A stretch of 64,000 nt of DNA from Lysinibacillus xylanilyticus. Lineage in GTDB: Bacteria > Bacillota > Bacilli > Bacillales_A > Planococcaceae. The notes under the pieces are model-generated. The model was not told where the DNA came from. It searched no databases and saw nothing but the letters and a program-made list of their open reading frames with translations. This document shows, piece after piece, positions 18,348-26,292 of this stretch. The translations under genes and the position numbers were made by a program. The number at the start of each line of letters is the position of its first letter. The first letter of the stretch is position 1. The stretch lies in assembly GCF_001708185.1 (NCBI RefSeq), contig NZ_MDDN01000003.1, positions 124,001 through 188,000 of the forward strand. The letters run 5' to 3'.

Positions 18348-19163
18348 ATGAATGTTTATTCGTTAAGTGGCCCAAGCGGAACAGGGAAAAGTACAAGCGC
18401 ACTTGTTTTTGCCCATAAAATCGGTGTAGAGGCTCTTATTGATGATGGACTTTTAATTGTAAATGGTGTGAAGGTAGCAGGAATCTCGGCCAAGTTTGAG
18501 AAAAATACGATTACAGCAGTTCGTCGAGCCATTTTTACAGATGATGTCCACCGTGAGGAAGTAAAAAAAGCACTTGATACATATAAAGTACAATCGATTT
18601 TAGTAATCGGCACGTCCGATAAAATGACGAAGACGATCGCTCGACAGCTAGAGCTTGATCCTATCGAGAAATATTACTATGTCGAGGATGTACGTTCGCC
18701 GAAAGAAATCGCCAAAGCTCGCTTTATTCGACAGACGCAAGGGAAACACGTCATGCCAATACCGTACCGCCAAGTCGAGCAAAACTTTTTTAAACGGCTC
18801 GTGCAAAAAGGGAAGGAGATTTTCTCTTCAAAGCGTGAAAAAATAGGGGAGACGACAATTGTTCGCCCTGATTTCCAACAGGAATATATAGCTATTGACA
18901 GGCATGTTTATGTGCAGTTATTAACGTATTGCTGTACAAAACAAAATATTGTACACAAGGTCGAGCAAGTACAATTTCACTTTGGTGAGCTAGCACAAGC
19001 AACGATTACATTACAACTTAAGCTACCAATTAATTATTCATTACCAGACCGATTGTATGAATTACAGAGAACGATACAGGCAGAATTTTCTCAGCATTTT
19101 GGTTATGAATTAGATGCGATTCATCTTCACATAAAGTCGGTAGTAATTAAGCGAAAATCATAA
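18348..19163 (+). CDS. P-loop protein of unknown function
   Basis: About 271 residues. The N-terminus has a clean Walker A (SGPSGTGKSTS), followed by strands typical of a small kinase-like NTPase (ALIDDGLLIVNGVK, SILVIGTS). The last 70 residues (ITLQLKLPINYSLP to LHIKSVVI) look like an Asp23/Gls24-type beta-strand segment. I know no function for this build; nucleotide-dependent control is inference. The second ATG (18348) is chosen because GGAGG lies 11 bases before it and only two before the first. It converges on the crotonase gene across a shared terminator. Confidence 0.65.
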   Translation: MNVYSLSGPSGTGKSTSALVFAHKIGVEALIDDGLLIVNGVKVAGISAKFEKNTITAVRRAIFTDDVHREEVKKALDTYKVQSILVIGTSDKMTKTIARQLELDPIEKYYYVEDVRSPKEIAKARFIRQTQGKHVMPIPYRQVEQNFFKRLVQKGKEIFSSKREKIGETTIVRPDFQQEYIAIDRHVYVQLLTYCCTKQNIVHKVEQVQFHFGELAQATITLQLKLPINYSLPDRLYELQRTIQAEFSQHFGYELDAIHLHIKSVVIKRKS

Positions 19164-19216
19164 AAAATAGGTACTCCATTCGCAAGCGATGAAGGCGAGC
19201 AGAGTACCTATTTTTT
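19164..19216. terminator. Bidirectional terminator
   Basis: AAATAGGTACTC / GAGTACCTATTTTTT enclosing a small inner stem, between convergent genes. Confidence 0.85.
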
Positions 19217-20009
19217 ATTTTGATTGACGTGTAAATTGAGGCAGACGTTTTTCCACAAAGGCACGGCAGCCTTCTGCAAAATCGTTTCCTACAAACGGTG
19301 TTGAACCGTTCCATAATGTTGGCACACTGTCCACGCATTCTTGAACAGATTGTTTCACGGCTAGTAACGATTCTGGTGACATCCCAGCCACAAGCTTACC
19401 CATGCGAATCATGTATTTATTTAAATCTTTTTCAGCAACTAAATAATTAAGCATACCAAGCTTAAAGGCTTCTTCAGCTTTAAACATACGACCAGTAAAT
19501 ACTAAATCCTTCGTAGTTGAAGGACCTACAAGTTGTACTAAACGCTGTGCAAATTTGTTATTTAAGGTAATCCCTAATTTACCGACAGGAATCCCAAGCT
19601 TTGCTTTCTCGGAGCCAATGCGGATGTCACAAGCTAAGGCGAGCTCTAAGCCAGCACCCATTGCGGGACCATTAATCACGCCGATCGTTGGAATTGGTAA
19701 ACGTTCAATTGTGGAGATCGTTTTTTCCATATGTACAAAGGCTTCTTCCGCTTTTTCAAGGGAAATGGCGTTAAATTCTTTAATATCAGAGCCAGCAGTA
19801 AAGTTTTCACCAGATCCGCGTAAAATCAGTACTTTATTTTTCGGATTATCTAATACTTGAAGGGCAATTTTGGCTAATTGATCCCACATATTGGCTGTAA
19901 GTGCGTTTTTAGCCTGGGGGCGGTGAATCGTAATAATCGCTAGCCCAGCTGTTTCTTGATAAATAATTTTTGCTTCTTCTGCCTCAAGACGAGTTGTTTT
20001 TACTTGCAT
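19215..20009 (-). CDS. Enoyl-CoA hydratase/isomerase (crotonase) family protein
   Basis: A 264-residue crotonase fold. The two oxyanion-hole segments are ENFTAGSDIKEF and NGPAMGAGLELALACD. In classical enoyl-CoA hydratase, glutamates act near 'GxPExxLG' and in the next helix; here the first segment reads LGIPVGKLGI, so at least that glutamate is missing and the reaction may differ (isomerase, hydrolase or dehalogenase type). The ATG has GGGGG about ten bases upstream. It stands alone, so a place in fatty-acid or amino-acid breakdown is only inferred. Confidence 0.85.
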   Translation of the reverse strand: MQVKTTRLEAEEAKIIYQETAGLAIITIHRPQAKNALTANMWDQLAKIALQVLDNPKNKVLILRGSGENFTAGSDIKEFNAISLEKAEEAFVHMEKTISTIERLPIPTIGVINGPAMGAGLELALACDIRIGSEKAKLGIPVGKLGITLNNKFAQRLVQLVGPSTTKDLVFTGRMFKAEEAFKLGMLNYLVAEKDLNKYMIRMGKLVAGMSPESLLAVKQSVQECVDSVPTLWNGSTPFVGNDFAEGCRAFVEKRLPQFTRQSK

Positions 20010-20376
20010 ACTTGATAATCCCCCTATAGTTGAAATTTAATACACTTATTATATAACAGAAACCGTAATAAACACTAAATTATACGAATTTTCATGTAAA
20101 TTAGCCGTGTTATACAAGAATAGGGTCATTTTAAAGAAATTGTACTACTACAGAGTACGGGAAATTGCTATTGTAAGAAAACAAAAGATGTGAGACACTG
20201 CTATAGGAACATTTGTTTCTTCATTGTAAAAGAAGCATTTGAACACTTGAAGCGGGATCGTGTTTGAATAATACAGATTATCCGACATTACTCTTTATAT
20301 AAATAAATTAAACGTACGCACCCAAAATATAGTAAACTATTGATAAAACACGCACAGTTTACAAGGAGGGAGCCAG
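20010..20376. other. Intergenic region between divergent genes
   Basis: 367 bases holding the promoters of the crotonase gene (left) and the recombinase gene (right). AAGGAGG precedes the latter. No gene, repeat or riboswitch was recognised. Confidence 0.5.
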
Positions 20377-21252
20377 ATGATCACACTAGAGGCGGCATGG
20401 AACAGCTATTTATTACTTTTAAACTCTTTAAAGAAAAGTGCTGCTACCAAAAAGCAGTACAATATCGATGGACAGCAATTTTTAGCGTTTGCTCATGAAA
20501 AAAACTACTTGCATGTGGATCGTCATTTAAAAGAATTGTTATTTATATATAGTAATTATCTGAAGGAAACCTATGAAAATATCAACACATATAATCATAA
20601 AATTGCTACATTGCGAGGCTTTGTAGACTTTGTCTTTTTACGAGAGTGGGTGGAGCCTTTTGATTACGAGAGCATTTTACAACCAAAAAAGAGGCACAAA
20701 GAGGCTTTAAAAGTACTGACAAAGAAGCAATTGATGCAAATTACAAATGTCTGGCCGACTTATTTTCAATTCGCGAAAACGATGGAACATGCTTGGCTAG
20801 CAAGACGTAATGGTTGTATTGTCCAAATGCTGATGGAAACAGGATGTAAACCAGCTGAGCTTGTTCGAATGAAATGGGCACATCTAAACATCGACTCTTC
20901 CTTCATCTACATTTCTAACCACAATGGGCGTCGAGAAATCAAGCTTTCTCCGATCTTAATGAATATGCTAGCGCATTATCAAGAGGCAACAGAGAAATTA
21001 CATGAAGAAAAACTAAGTGAATGGGTATGGGTGAGCGAGGCTAGTCGATCAAAATCCATCTCAACGAAAACAATTGAGCGAATTTTCCAAACGATGTCAA
21101 AGGATATCGGAACAAATGTGAGAGCAACAGATTTGCGCTACACGGTCATGCAAAAGGCATTTCAAAGTGAAAAAACAATCGAAATTATTCAGGAAAAGAT
21201 GGGCTATGTTCGAAAGTGGGTACTTACTGAAAGACAGGGGCGTTTTGAATAG
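20377..21252 (+). CDS. Degenerate tyrosine recombinase-like protein
   Basis: A 291-residue protein with a SAM-like core-binding half (about 1-100: KKSAATKKQYNIDGQQF, YNHKIATLRGFVDFV) and a C-terminal phage-integrase fold (about 115-285). The catalytic set is damaged. Box I reads METGCKPAELVRMKW with Lys where the active Arg should be. The 'HxLRH' box reads ATDLRYT, the LGH motif reads MGY, and no tyrosine follows at the usual distance. It is therefore probably a DNA-binding protein rather than an active recombinase, or a decaying gene. Ribosome site AAGGAGGG. It ends 250 bases before the queuosine operon promoter. Confidence 0.7.
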   Translation: MITLEAAWNSYLLLLNSLKKSAATKKQYNIDGQQFLAFAHEKNYLHVDRHLKELLFIYSNYLKETYENINTYNHKIATLRGFVDFVFLREWVEPFDYESILQPKKRHKEALKVLTKKQLMQITNVWPTYFQFAKTMEHAWLARRNGCIVQMLMETGCKPAELVRMKWAHLNIDSSFIYISNHNGRREIKLSPILMNMLAHYQEATEKLHEEKLSEWVWVSEASRSKSISTKTIERIFQTMSKDIGTNVRATDLRYTVMQKAFQSEKTIEIIQEKMGYVRKWVLTERQGRFE

Positions 21253-21449
21253 AAAAGGATAGTTTTTTCGTCTGTATTGAAATGTTATAAAGCGTCCTTA
21301 AGGAGAACACATCATAAATAGTTGAGGTTATTCTGTTTGAAAAAATAGTAATGAATCTAAGCTCAGCAAAGTGTTTAGTGTACTACTAACATAAAGGACA
21401 GTGGTTTTTCCAGAGAAGCATTTATGAGAAGACTTTATAAAAAAAACAT

Positions 21450-21478
21450 TTGACGTTTTGTACTATTTTAAGTATTAT
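21450..21478 (+). promoter_or_regulatory. Sigma-A promoter of the que operon
   Basis: TTGACG, 17-base spacer, TATTAT; transcription would begin about 25 bases before the first preQ1 riboswitch. Confidence 0.7.
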
Positions 21479-21508
21479 ATTGAAAAAAGAATGCCCGGAC
21501 TAGAACGG

Positions 21509-21591
21509 GAGAGGTTCATAGCTGATACCCTCTATAAAAAACTATGGAAACATGATAATATGCCATGTCCATATCGGACGTGGCTTTTTTT
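21509..21591 (+). promoter_or_regulatory. PreQ1-I riboswitch 1 with terminator
   Basis: The aptamer has P1 arms AGAGG / CCCTCT, loop TTCATAGCTGATA and A-rich tail ATAAAAAACTATGG, matching the preQ1 class I pattern. The tail's TATGG can pair with CCATG of the following terminator stem (GCCATGTCC / GGACGTGGC then seven T). Ligand binding ties up the tail and frees the terminator, so preQ1 should switch the transcript off. Confidence 0.9.
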
Positions 21592-21673
21592 ATGTTTTTA
21601 CTTATGTTTTATTAGAATGATTGGTGATGCCTCTCTTGAAAAGTGTTGGGAAACATTTTACAAGGAGGTTTTT

Positions 21674-21801
21674 TTGTTTGTCCAAAGCCATGAAGAAGGA
21701 CTAACGGATTTAACTTTATTGGGTAACCAAAGTACACAATATTCATATTTCATTTAATGAACCACGATCTTCATCCAGAAAAAATTGAAATGCGGACTTG
21801 A
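21674..21801 (+). pseudogene. queF: queF (NADPH-dependent 7-cyano-7-deazaguanine reductase) relic with internal deletion
   Basis: A TTG start with AAGGAGG five bases upstream reads FVQSHEEGLTDLTLLGNQST, which matches the QueF N-terminus (Bacillus QueF has '...EGVTLLGNQGTNY'). Right after, in another frame at 21757-21801, comes MNHDLHPEKIEMRT, matching the QueF C-terminal 'MMNHDLYPEkID'. The middle of about 120 codons, including the catalytic cysteine and aspartate, is gone. QueF reduces preQ0 to preQ1, so this locus cannot do that step. A full queF elsewhere in the genome is possible. Confidence 0.85.
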
Positions 21802-21818
21802 ATAGTTCAATGAAGAAA

Positions 21819-21885
21819 GAGGTATTTAGCTATCCTCAAAAAAAACTAAGAAGAAAGCAGTACTTTTCTTAGAGTGCTGGTTTTT
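21819..21885 (+). promoter_or_regulatory. PreQ1-I riboswitch 2 with terminator
   Basis: Aptamer GAGG / CCTC with loop TATTTAGCTAT and tail AAAAAAAACTAAG. CTAAGAA of the tail can pair with TTCTTAG (antiterminator); that pairing excludes the terminator CAGTAC / GTGCTG followed by TTTTT. It lies directly before queC and after the queF relic, so the operon is gated twice. Confidence 0.85.
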
Positions 21886-21905
21886 GATACAAGGGAGTTT
21901 TATAG

Positions 21906-22565
21906 ATGAAGCAGGGAAAAGCAATTGTTGTATTTAGTGGAGGTCAGGACAGTACAACTTGTTTGTTCTGGGCAAAAGAACGTTTTAAAGAGGTTGAGGC
22001 AGTAACTTTTGATTATGGTCAAAGGCATCTTCTTGAAATTGAATGTGCGAAGATGATAGCAGAGGAGCTCGGTGTCAAGCATCACATTCTTGATATGTCA
22101 CTCCTAAATCAGCTTGCTCCGAATGCATTGACACGACAAGACATAAAGGTAGAAGACGGAGAAAATGGTGAGCTTCCATCGACTTTTGTACCTGGCCGAA
22201 ATCTTCTCTTTCTTTCATTTGCGGGCGTTTTAGCGAGTCAAGTAGGGGCAAAGCATATTGTAACTGGTGTTTGTGAAACAGATTTTAGCGGATATCCAGA
22301 TTGCCGAGATGTTTTTATTAAATCCTTGAATGTAACGTTAAATTTATCGATGGATGATTCCTTTGTGATAGATACACCATTGATGTGGCTTAATAAGGCA
22401 CAGACATGGGAACTTGCTGATCAGTTTGGGGCACTTGAATTTGTTCGGGAAAAAACGTTAACATGCTATAACGGTGTAATAGCAGATGGCTGTGGTGATT
22501 GCCCAGCATGTAAACTGCGAAAAAATGGGCTTGATGAGTATTTGAGTTACAGGAAGGAGTCGTAA
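21906..22565 (+). CDS. queC: 7-cyano-7-deazaguanine synthase QueC
   Basis: A 219-residue ATP-dependent enzyme converting 7-carboxy-7-deazaguanine and ammonia to preQ0 in queuosine synthesis. It has the PP-loop [16 protein letters not shown], the conserved [13 protein letters not shown], and a C-terminal zinc site [19 protein letters not shown] with four cysteines. The ribosome site AAGGGAG ends nine bases before the ATG. It is first of queC-queD-queE, with three bases to queD, under the second preQ1 riboswitch. Confidence 0.96.
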   Translation: MKQGKAIVVFSGGQDSTTCLFWAKERFKEVEAVTFDYGQRHLLEIECAKMIAEELGVKHHILDMSLLNQLAPNALTRQDIKVEDGENGELPSTFVPGRNLLFLSFAGVLASQVGAKHIVTGVCETDFSGYPDCRDVFIKSLNVTLNLSMDDSFVIDTPLMWLNKAQTWELADQFGALEFVREKTLTCYNGVIADGCGDCPACKLRKNGLDEYLSYRKES

Positions 22566-22568
22566 GGC

Positions 22569-23042
22569 ATGCCAGATTTTAGAATCGTCGATAAGCTCCA
22601 AAAAATAGATGAAGATATTCAAAGAAATCAATTAAAGTATCATGCAAAGCGTGTTCTCGTAAGCAAAGAATTTACCTTCGATGCTGCCCATCATTTACAT
22701 AATTATGAGGGGAAATGTAAAAACTTGCACGGTCATACGTATCGCGTAGTATTAGGACTGAGTGGATACACAGATGAACGCGGTTTGATGATTGATTTTG
22801 GCGATATAAAAAGAATATGGAAAGAAAAAATAGAGATACATTTGGATCACCGTTATCTCAATGAAACGCTTCCACCGATGAATACGACGGCAGAGAACAT
22901 TGTTGTTTGGATTTACGAAAAGTTGGCTGAGGCCTTGCTTGATGAACAAAAATATAACGGAGCGCGTATAGAGTTTATCAGGCTATATGAAACCCCGACA
23001 AGCTATGCAGAAGCGAGACGGGAGTGGATGGAAGTTGAGTAA
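22569..23042 (+). CDS. queD: 6-carboxytetrahydropterin synthase QueD
   Basis: A 157-residue T-fold enzyme that turns dihydroneopterin triphosphate into 6-carboxytetrahydropterin. Zinc histidines are visible in FDAAHHLHNYEGKCKNLHGHTY, broken here as FDAAHHL...CKNLHGHTY. The cysteine of CKNLHG and the LDHRYLNE motif are catalytic. The N-terminal 30 residues (DKLQKIDEDIQRNQLKYHAK) are longer than in compact QueD proteins but are in frame behind a good ribosome site. Its last codons overlap the start of queE. Confidence 0.95.
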   Translation: MPDFRIVDKLQKIDEDIQRNQLKYHAKRVLVSKEFTFDAAHHLHNYEGKCKNLHGHTYRVVLGLSGYTDERGLMIDFGDIKRIWKEKIEIHLDHRYLNETLPPMNTTAENIVVWIYEKLAEALLDEQKYNGARIEFIRLYETPTSYAEARREWMEVE

Positions 23043-23763
23043 GATACCGGTTATCGAGATTTTTGGACCGACGATTCAAGGTGAGGGAATGGTAGTTGGC
23101 CAAAAGACAATGTTTGTGAGAACTGCGGGCTGTGATTATTCCTGTTCTTGGTGTGATTCATCGTTTACGTGGGATGGCAGTGGAAAGCATCTTATTGTCC
23201 AAATGACGGCGGAAGAGATTTGGTCTGAATTGAAACGTCTTGGAGGCAGTGGCTTTTCATTTGTCACGATTTCAGGCGGCAATCCTGCACTCATCCAAAA
23301 TTTGCAGGAGCTCATTGCCATTTTAAAAGAAAATGATATAAAGATAGGGGTGGAAACACAGGGAAGTAGGTGGCAAAAATGGATGTATGAGATTGATGAG
23401 TTGACAATTTCACCAAAGCCACCTAGTTCAGGAATGACCACAGACTATTCGGTGCTCTCTGATATCTTCGAAAAACTTAAAAATCGAAACAGTAATCACC
23501 ATATATCCCTCAAAATAGTCGTCTTTAATCAAGCGGATTACGATTATGCTAAACAAATTCACCACCGGTATCCAATGATTCCTTTTTATCTACAGGTCGG
23601 TAATGATGATCTCACGACGACTGACAATACACGATTAATACTACATTTATTAGATAAATATCATGCGCTGATTGATCAAGTGATTAACGATGAGGAATTA
23701 AGAGATGTTAAAGTACTGCCACAGTTGCATGCCCTTGTTTGGGGGAATAAAAGAGGTGTATAG
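23035..23763 (+). CDS. queE: 7-carboxy-7-deazaguanine synthase QueE (radical SAM)
   Basis: About 242 residues. It rearranges 6-carboxytetrahydropterin to 7-carboxy-7-deazaguanine using S-adenosylmethionine and an iron-sulfur cluster. The cluster motif is CDYSCSWCDSSFTW, with GPTIQGEGMVVGQ before it and TISGGNPAL for SAM binding. The TTG start at 23035 overlaps the queD stop and has GGATGGAAG upstream; a longer frame from 22987 would lie wholly in queD and is rejected. It ends ten bases before a transposon terminal repeat, which leaves no room for its own terminator. Confidence 0.93.
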   Translation: MSKIPVIEIFGPTIQGEGMVVGQKTMFVRTAGCDYSCSWCDSSFTWDGSGKHLIVQMTAEEIWSELKRLGGSGFSFVTISGGNPALIQNLQELIAILKENDIKIGVETQGSRWQKWMYEIDELTISPKPPSSGMTTDYSVLSDIFEKLKNRNSNHHISLKIVVFNQADYDYAKQIHHRYPMIPFYLQVGNDDLTTTDNTRLILHLLDKYHALIDQVINDEELRDVKVLPQLHALVWGNKRGV

Positions 23764-23772
23764 TGCCATTAC

Positions 23773-23810
23773 GGGGTCCCGTCAGAAAAATGCGGATTTA
23801 CAACGTTAAG
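23773..23810 (+). repeat. Terminal inverted repeat of a Tn3-family transposon
   Basis: A 38-base sequence starting GGGGTCCCGTCAGAAAAATG and ending TTACAACGTTAAG. It fits the Tn3-family terminal repeat pattern (GGGG at the outer end, GTTAAG/GCTAAG inside) and is close to what I recall of the Tn1546 ends. The element would extend to the right. No matching right end was found. Confidence 0.8.
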
Positions 23811-23868
23811 GAAAAATGGATTAAAAACGAGAGTATGCTCAACTCTAAATGTTGTGCTGCTCTTGTTT

Positions 23869-24408
23869 TTAATTGCGATAAATTGTAGCGCGACTAATTC
23901 CGGTCATTTCAACAATTTCACTGACGCTATATTGTTCAGATTTATATAATTTGAGTGCCTTTTTCAATTCTCTTTCATTTACTTTAGGACGACCACCTTT
24001 TCGACCTCTTGCTCTGGCACTATTTAATCCTTCCTTCGTTCGCTGGACAATTAAATCACGTTCAAACTGACTGAACGCTTGAAAGACAGTCATCATTAAT
24101 TTCCCTTGTGGCGTGGAAGTATTAAAGTTTTCTTTAATGCTAAGTAGCTTTATCTGTCTTTCTTTAAAATAAGCAACTAATTCAATTAAATCCTTCGTAC
24201 TTCTACCTAATCGGGAAAAGCTTTCTATGACTACCATATCCCCTGGTCGCAATTTGTCCTTCAAACGATTTAACCCCGGACGTTCTGCTTTCCATCCAGA
24301 CATTTTCTCTGTTAAAATCTCGTGGCAATATTTTAGTAAGTCCAACTGTTGATTCAATTCTTGCTGTCGTGTACTCACTCGTGCATAGCCATAAATATAC
24401 GAAGTCAC
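23869..24408 (-). CDS. Serine recombinase / resolvase (TnpR-like)
   Basis: A 179-residue small serine recombinase. The nucleophile serine is in YGYARVSTRQQE, followed by GDMVVIESFSRLGRSTKDL, FQAFSQFERDLIVQRT and a hinge RGRKGGRPKVN. A C-terminal helix-turn-helix (YSVSEIVEMTGISRATIYR) completes it. Such proteins resolve Tn3-type cointegrates at res. It lies 60 bases inside the left terminal repeat and reads toward it. It looks intact. Its natural partner, the transposase, is broken downstream. Confidence 0.9.
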   Translation of the reverse strand: MTSYIYGYARVSTRQQELNQQLDLLKYCHEILTEKMSGWKAERPGLNRLKDKLRPGDMVVIESFSRLGRSTKDLIELVAYFKERQIKLLSIKENFNTSTPQGKLMMTVFQAFSQFERDLIVQRTKEGLNSARARGRKGGRPKVNERELKKALKLYKSEQYSVSEIVEMTGISRATIYRN

Positions 24409-24414
24409 AGTTTT

Positions 24415-24455
24415 CGCCCTTTCGATATTACAGATATAATATCATAAAGGGTGCT
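24415..24455. promoter_or_regulatory. Dyad at the resolvase promoter, candidate res site or operator
   Basis: Perfect arms GATATTA / TAATATC around CAGATA, set inside an outer CCCTTT / AAAGGG. The position just upstream of the resolvase start is where Tn3-family res sites and TnpR operators lie. Confidence 0.55.
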
Positions 24456-24650
24456 TTATGAAACATAGATTTTGAGCAAAGTTTTGAAACAGCATTTATA
24501 CAAAATACAGGAAAAAAAGTAGCCTAATAAAAACGTCTCAAAAAAATCGTTTTCGAGATTAGAACATGATATAAAAAAATATTAAATTCTATGCAACTAA
24601 ATATCCTTTCAAATGCTCTAACGGTTGTAAGGAAAAGAGAGGTGCTGGTA

Positions 24651-25169
24651 ATGGAGAATGACATTTTAGTAAAGAAAGCGCAGAAAGGAGATGGCGAAGC
24701 ATTTATACAGCTGATTCAGCAATATGAACTTATTTTGTATCGCACAGCAAAACGACTAGGTTTAAAGGATGAGGACATTGCGGATTTATTGCAAGAAACC
24801 GTTATGACCGCATTTGAAAAAATCGCAACGTTGAAAAAGGGACAGTATTTTAATACGTGGATATGTCGGATTTTATTGAACAATTCCTACCGCTTTATGA
24901 AAAAAAATAAACCTTTAGCTACAATGGATGAAACAGTTCTCAATAATTTATCACATCAAGATTTTTTGTCGTTGGAGCTAGACGATGCACTAAATAGTTT
25001 AGATAACAATCACCGGATTGTACTAACGCTTTATTATGTAAACGGCTTTACTACGAAGGAAATTAGTGAATTTCTACATGAATCCGAAGGCACCATAAAA
25101 TCACGTATTTCAAGGGCCAAAAAAAAATTGAAAAATACGTATTATATGGAAGGAGCTAATTTAATATGA
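24651..25169 (+). CDS. RNA polymerase ECF-type sigma factor
   Basis: About 172 residues. Region 2 shows LILYRTAKRLGLKDEDIADL and FNTWICRILLNNSYRFMK. Region 4 shows LNSLDNNHRIVLTLYYVNG and the helix-turn-helix TTKEISEFLHESEGTIKSRI. ATG 24651 has GAGAGGTG upstream; a longer frame from 24591 has no ribosome site. The stop overlaps the next gene's start (ATGA), a typical sigma/anti-sigma coupling. It lies inside the decayed Tn3-like unit and may be a passenger. Confidence 0.9.
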   Translation: MENDILVKKAQKGDGEAFIQLIQQYELILYRTAKRLGLKDEDIADLLQETVMTAFEKIATLKKGQYFNTWICRILLNNSYRFMKKNKPLATMDETVLNNLSHQDFLSLELDDALNSLDNNHRIVLTLYYVNGFTTKEISEFLHESEGTIKSRISRAKKKLKNTYYMEGANLI

Positions 25170-26185
25170 AACGTAATGCGGATGACTTAGTACGCGAGGA
25201 TATGAACAAGGAGCAAGAATTACCTGCTTCAATTCGTTCTGCTTTTGACCAATCATACGAACAAATTCGTCAGCAATCCAAGAAAAAAGCAAAAAAATCA
25301 TGGCTAAAACCAGTATCAGCAGCGGTGGCAGCACTTGCATTAAGCTCGGCTGTCTTATTAACCAACGATACAGCATTAGCAAAGTTACAAGCTTTTTTAG
25401 GCATTAACGACCCAGGTTTAGAAACAGCTGTTGAAAATGGTGATTTACAATATATTGGGCAAACACAGGAGTCTGAAAATATTACCATTACATTAGCTAA
25501 TTTTTTTGCAGATGCCTATCGCCTAGGTCTACAGTTAACAATTGAATCAGATCATATTTCGAAGGACAACTTAAACTACTTAAGCTTTGAATACCGTCTT
25601 TTTGACGCAGATGGTAAAGAGATCAATGCTCTTGTATCGGATACAAAGGAAATTGCAGGTCCAGGGATTTATAGTGGTGGAGAATTCCAACTTACAGATG
25701 TGAAAAATAATATCGCAACACTTGAACTACTTGAGGAGTCAACTACGACAACTGCTCCATCTTTAGAAGGTGCTCAATTGGTTGTTGAAGCCGTGCATTT
25801 TTTCAAAAAGGACGGAGGTATTACATCCGTTGATGGCAAGTGGGCATTTGATTTAACATCTGAAAACGTGGTAAAACAAGTGTATGTAGCAGAAAATTCA
25901 GTTCCTGGTTTAACATTAGAACAAGCTAGCATAACAAATGGTTCGATGCAAGTGAGTTATAAAATTAATGGTATAAATGAAGATGAAAATGATATTTTTG
26001 AAACAGCATTAGTAAATGGAAATGGGGAATCCTTCTATGCAAAAAGCGCAAATGTCGAACGCTTAAATGAAGAACAGCAAACAGTGATTAGCCTTGTTTT
26101 CCCTTACAGTGTGTGGAATGAACAGTCATCACTTTCATTAAAAGTGAAGGGGTATGAAGAATTAAAATTAGTAGAGAAAGAGTAA
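25166..26185 (+). CDS. DUF4179-type membrane anti-sigma factor-like protein
   Basis: A 339-residue protein with a cytosolic N-terminus (about 1-45, ending in a lysine-rich KKKAKKSW), one transmembrane helix (about 48-68) and an external beta-rich domain (about 75-335). The DUF4179 features lie near LFDADGKEI and YRLGLQLTI. Such proteins are encoded after ECF sigma factors in Bacillales and are thought to hold the sigma factor until an envelope signal arrives. The four-base overlap with the sigma gene supports that pairing. A signal ligand cannot be inferred. Confidence 0.8.
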   Translation: MKRNADDLVREDMNKEQELPASIRSAFDQSYEQIRQQSKKKAKKSWLKPVSAAVAALALSSAVLLTNDTALAKLQAFLGINDPGLETAVENGDLQYIGQTQESENITITLANFFADAYRLGLQLTIESDHISKDNLNYLSFEYRLFDADGKEINALVSDTKEIAGPGIYSGGEFQLTDVKNNIATLELLEESTTTTAPSLEGAQLVVEAVHFFKKDGGITSVDGKWAFDLTSENVVKQVYVAENSVPGLTLEQASITNGSMQVSYKINGINEDENDIFETALVNGNGESFYAKSANVERLNEEQQTVISLVFPYSVWNEQSSLSLKVKGYEELKLVEKE

Positions 26186-26227
26186 ACTGTACGGAGCATT
26201 TAAAAGAAATTATTTTACTATAAGTAG

Positions 26228-26266
26228 TCCACTGTCATTTTTAATGACAGTGGATTTGCTGTTTTT
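26228..26266 (+). terminator. Rho-independent terminator
   Basis: TCCACTGTCATT / AATGACAGTGGA, with T-rich sequence after; ends the sigma/anti-sigma unit. Confidence 0.75.
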
Positions 26267-26292
26267 AATATTAATTACAGGGTTGGTGAATC

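Noticed and set aside
21458..21757. A 99-codon gene upstream of queC
   Set aside because: The frame runs through the preQ1 riboswitch and its terminator; only its last 27 codons are meaningful, as the queF N-terminus.
24591..24650. N-terminal extension of the sigma factor
   Set aside because: The added residues lack sigma similarity, and a clear GAGAGGTG ribosome site stands before ATG 24651.
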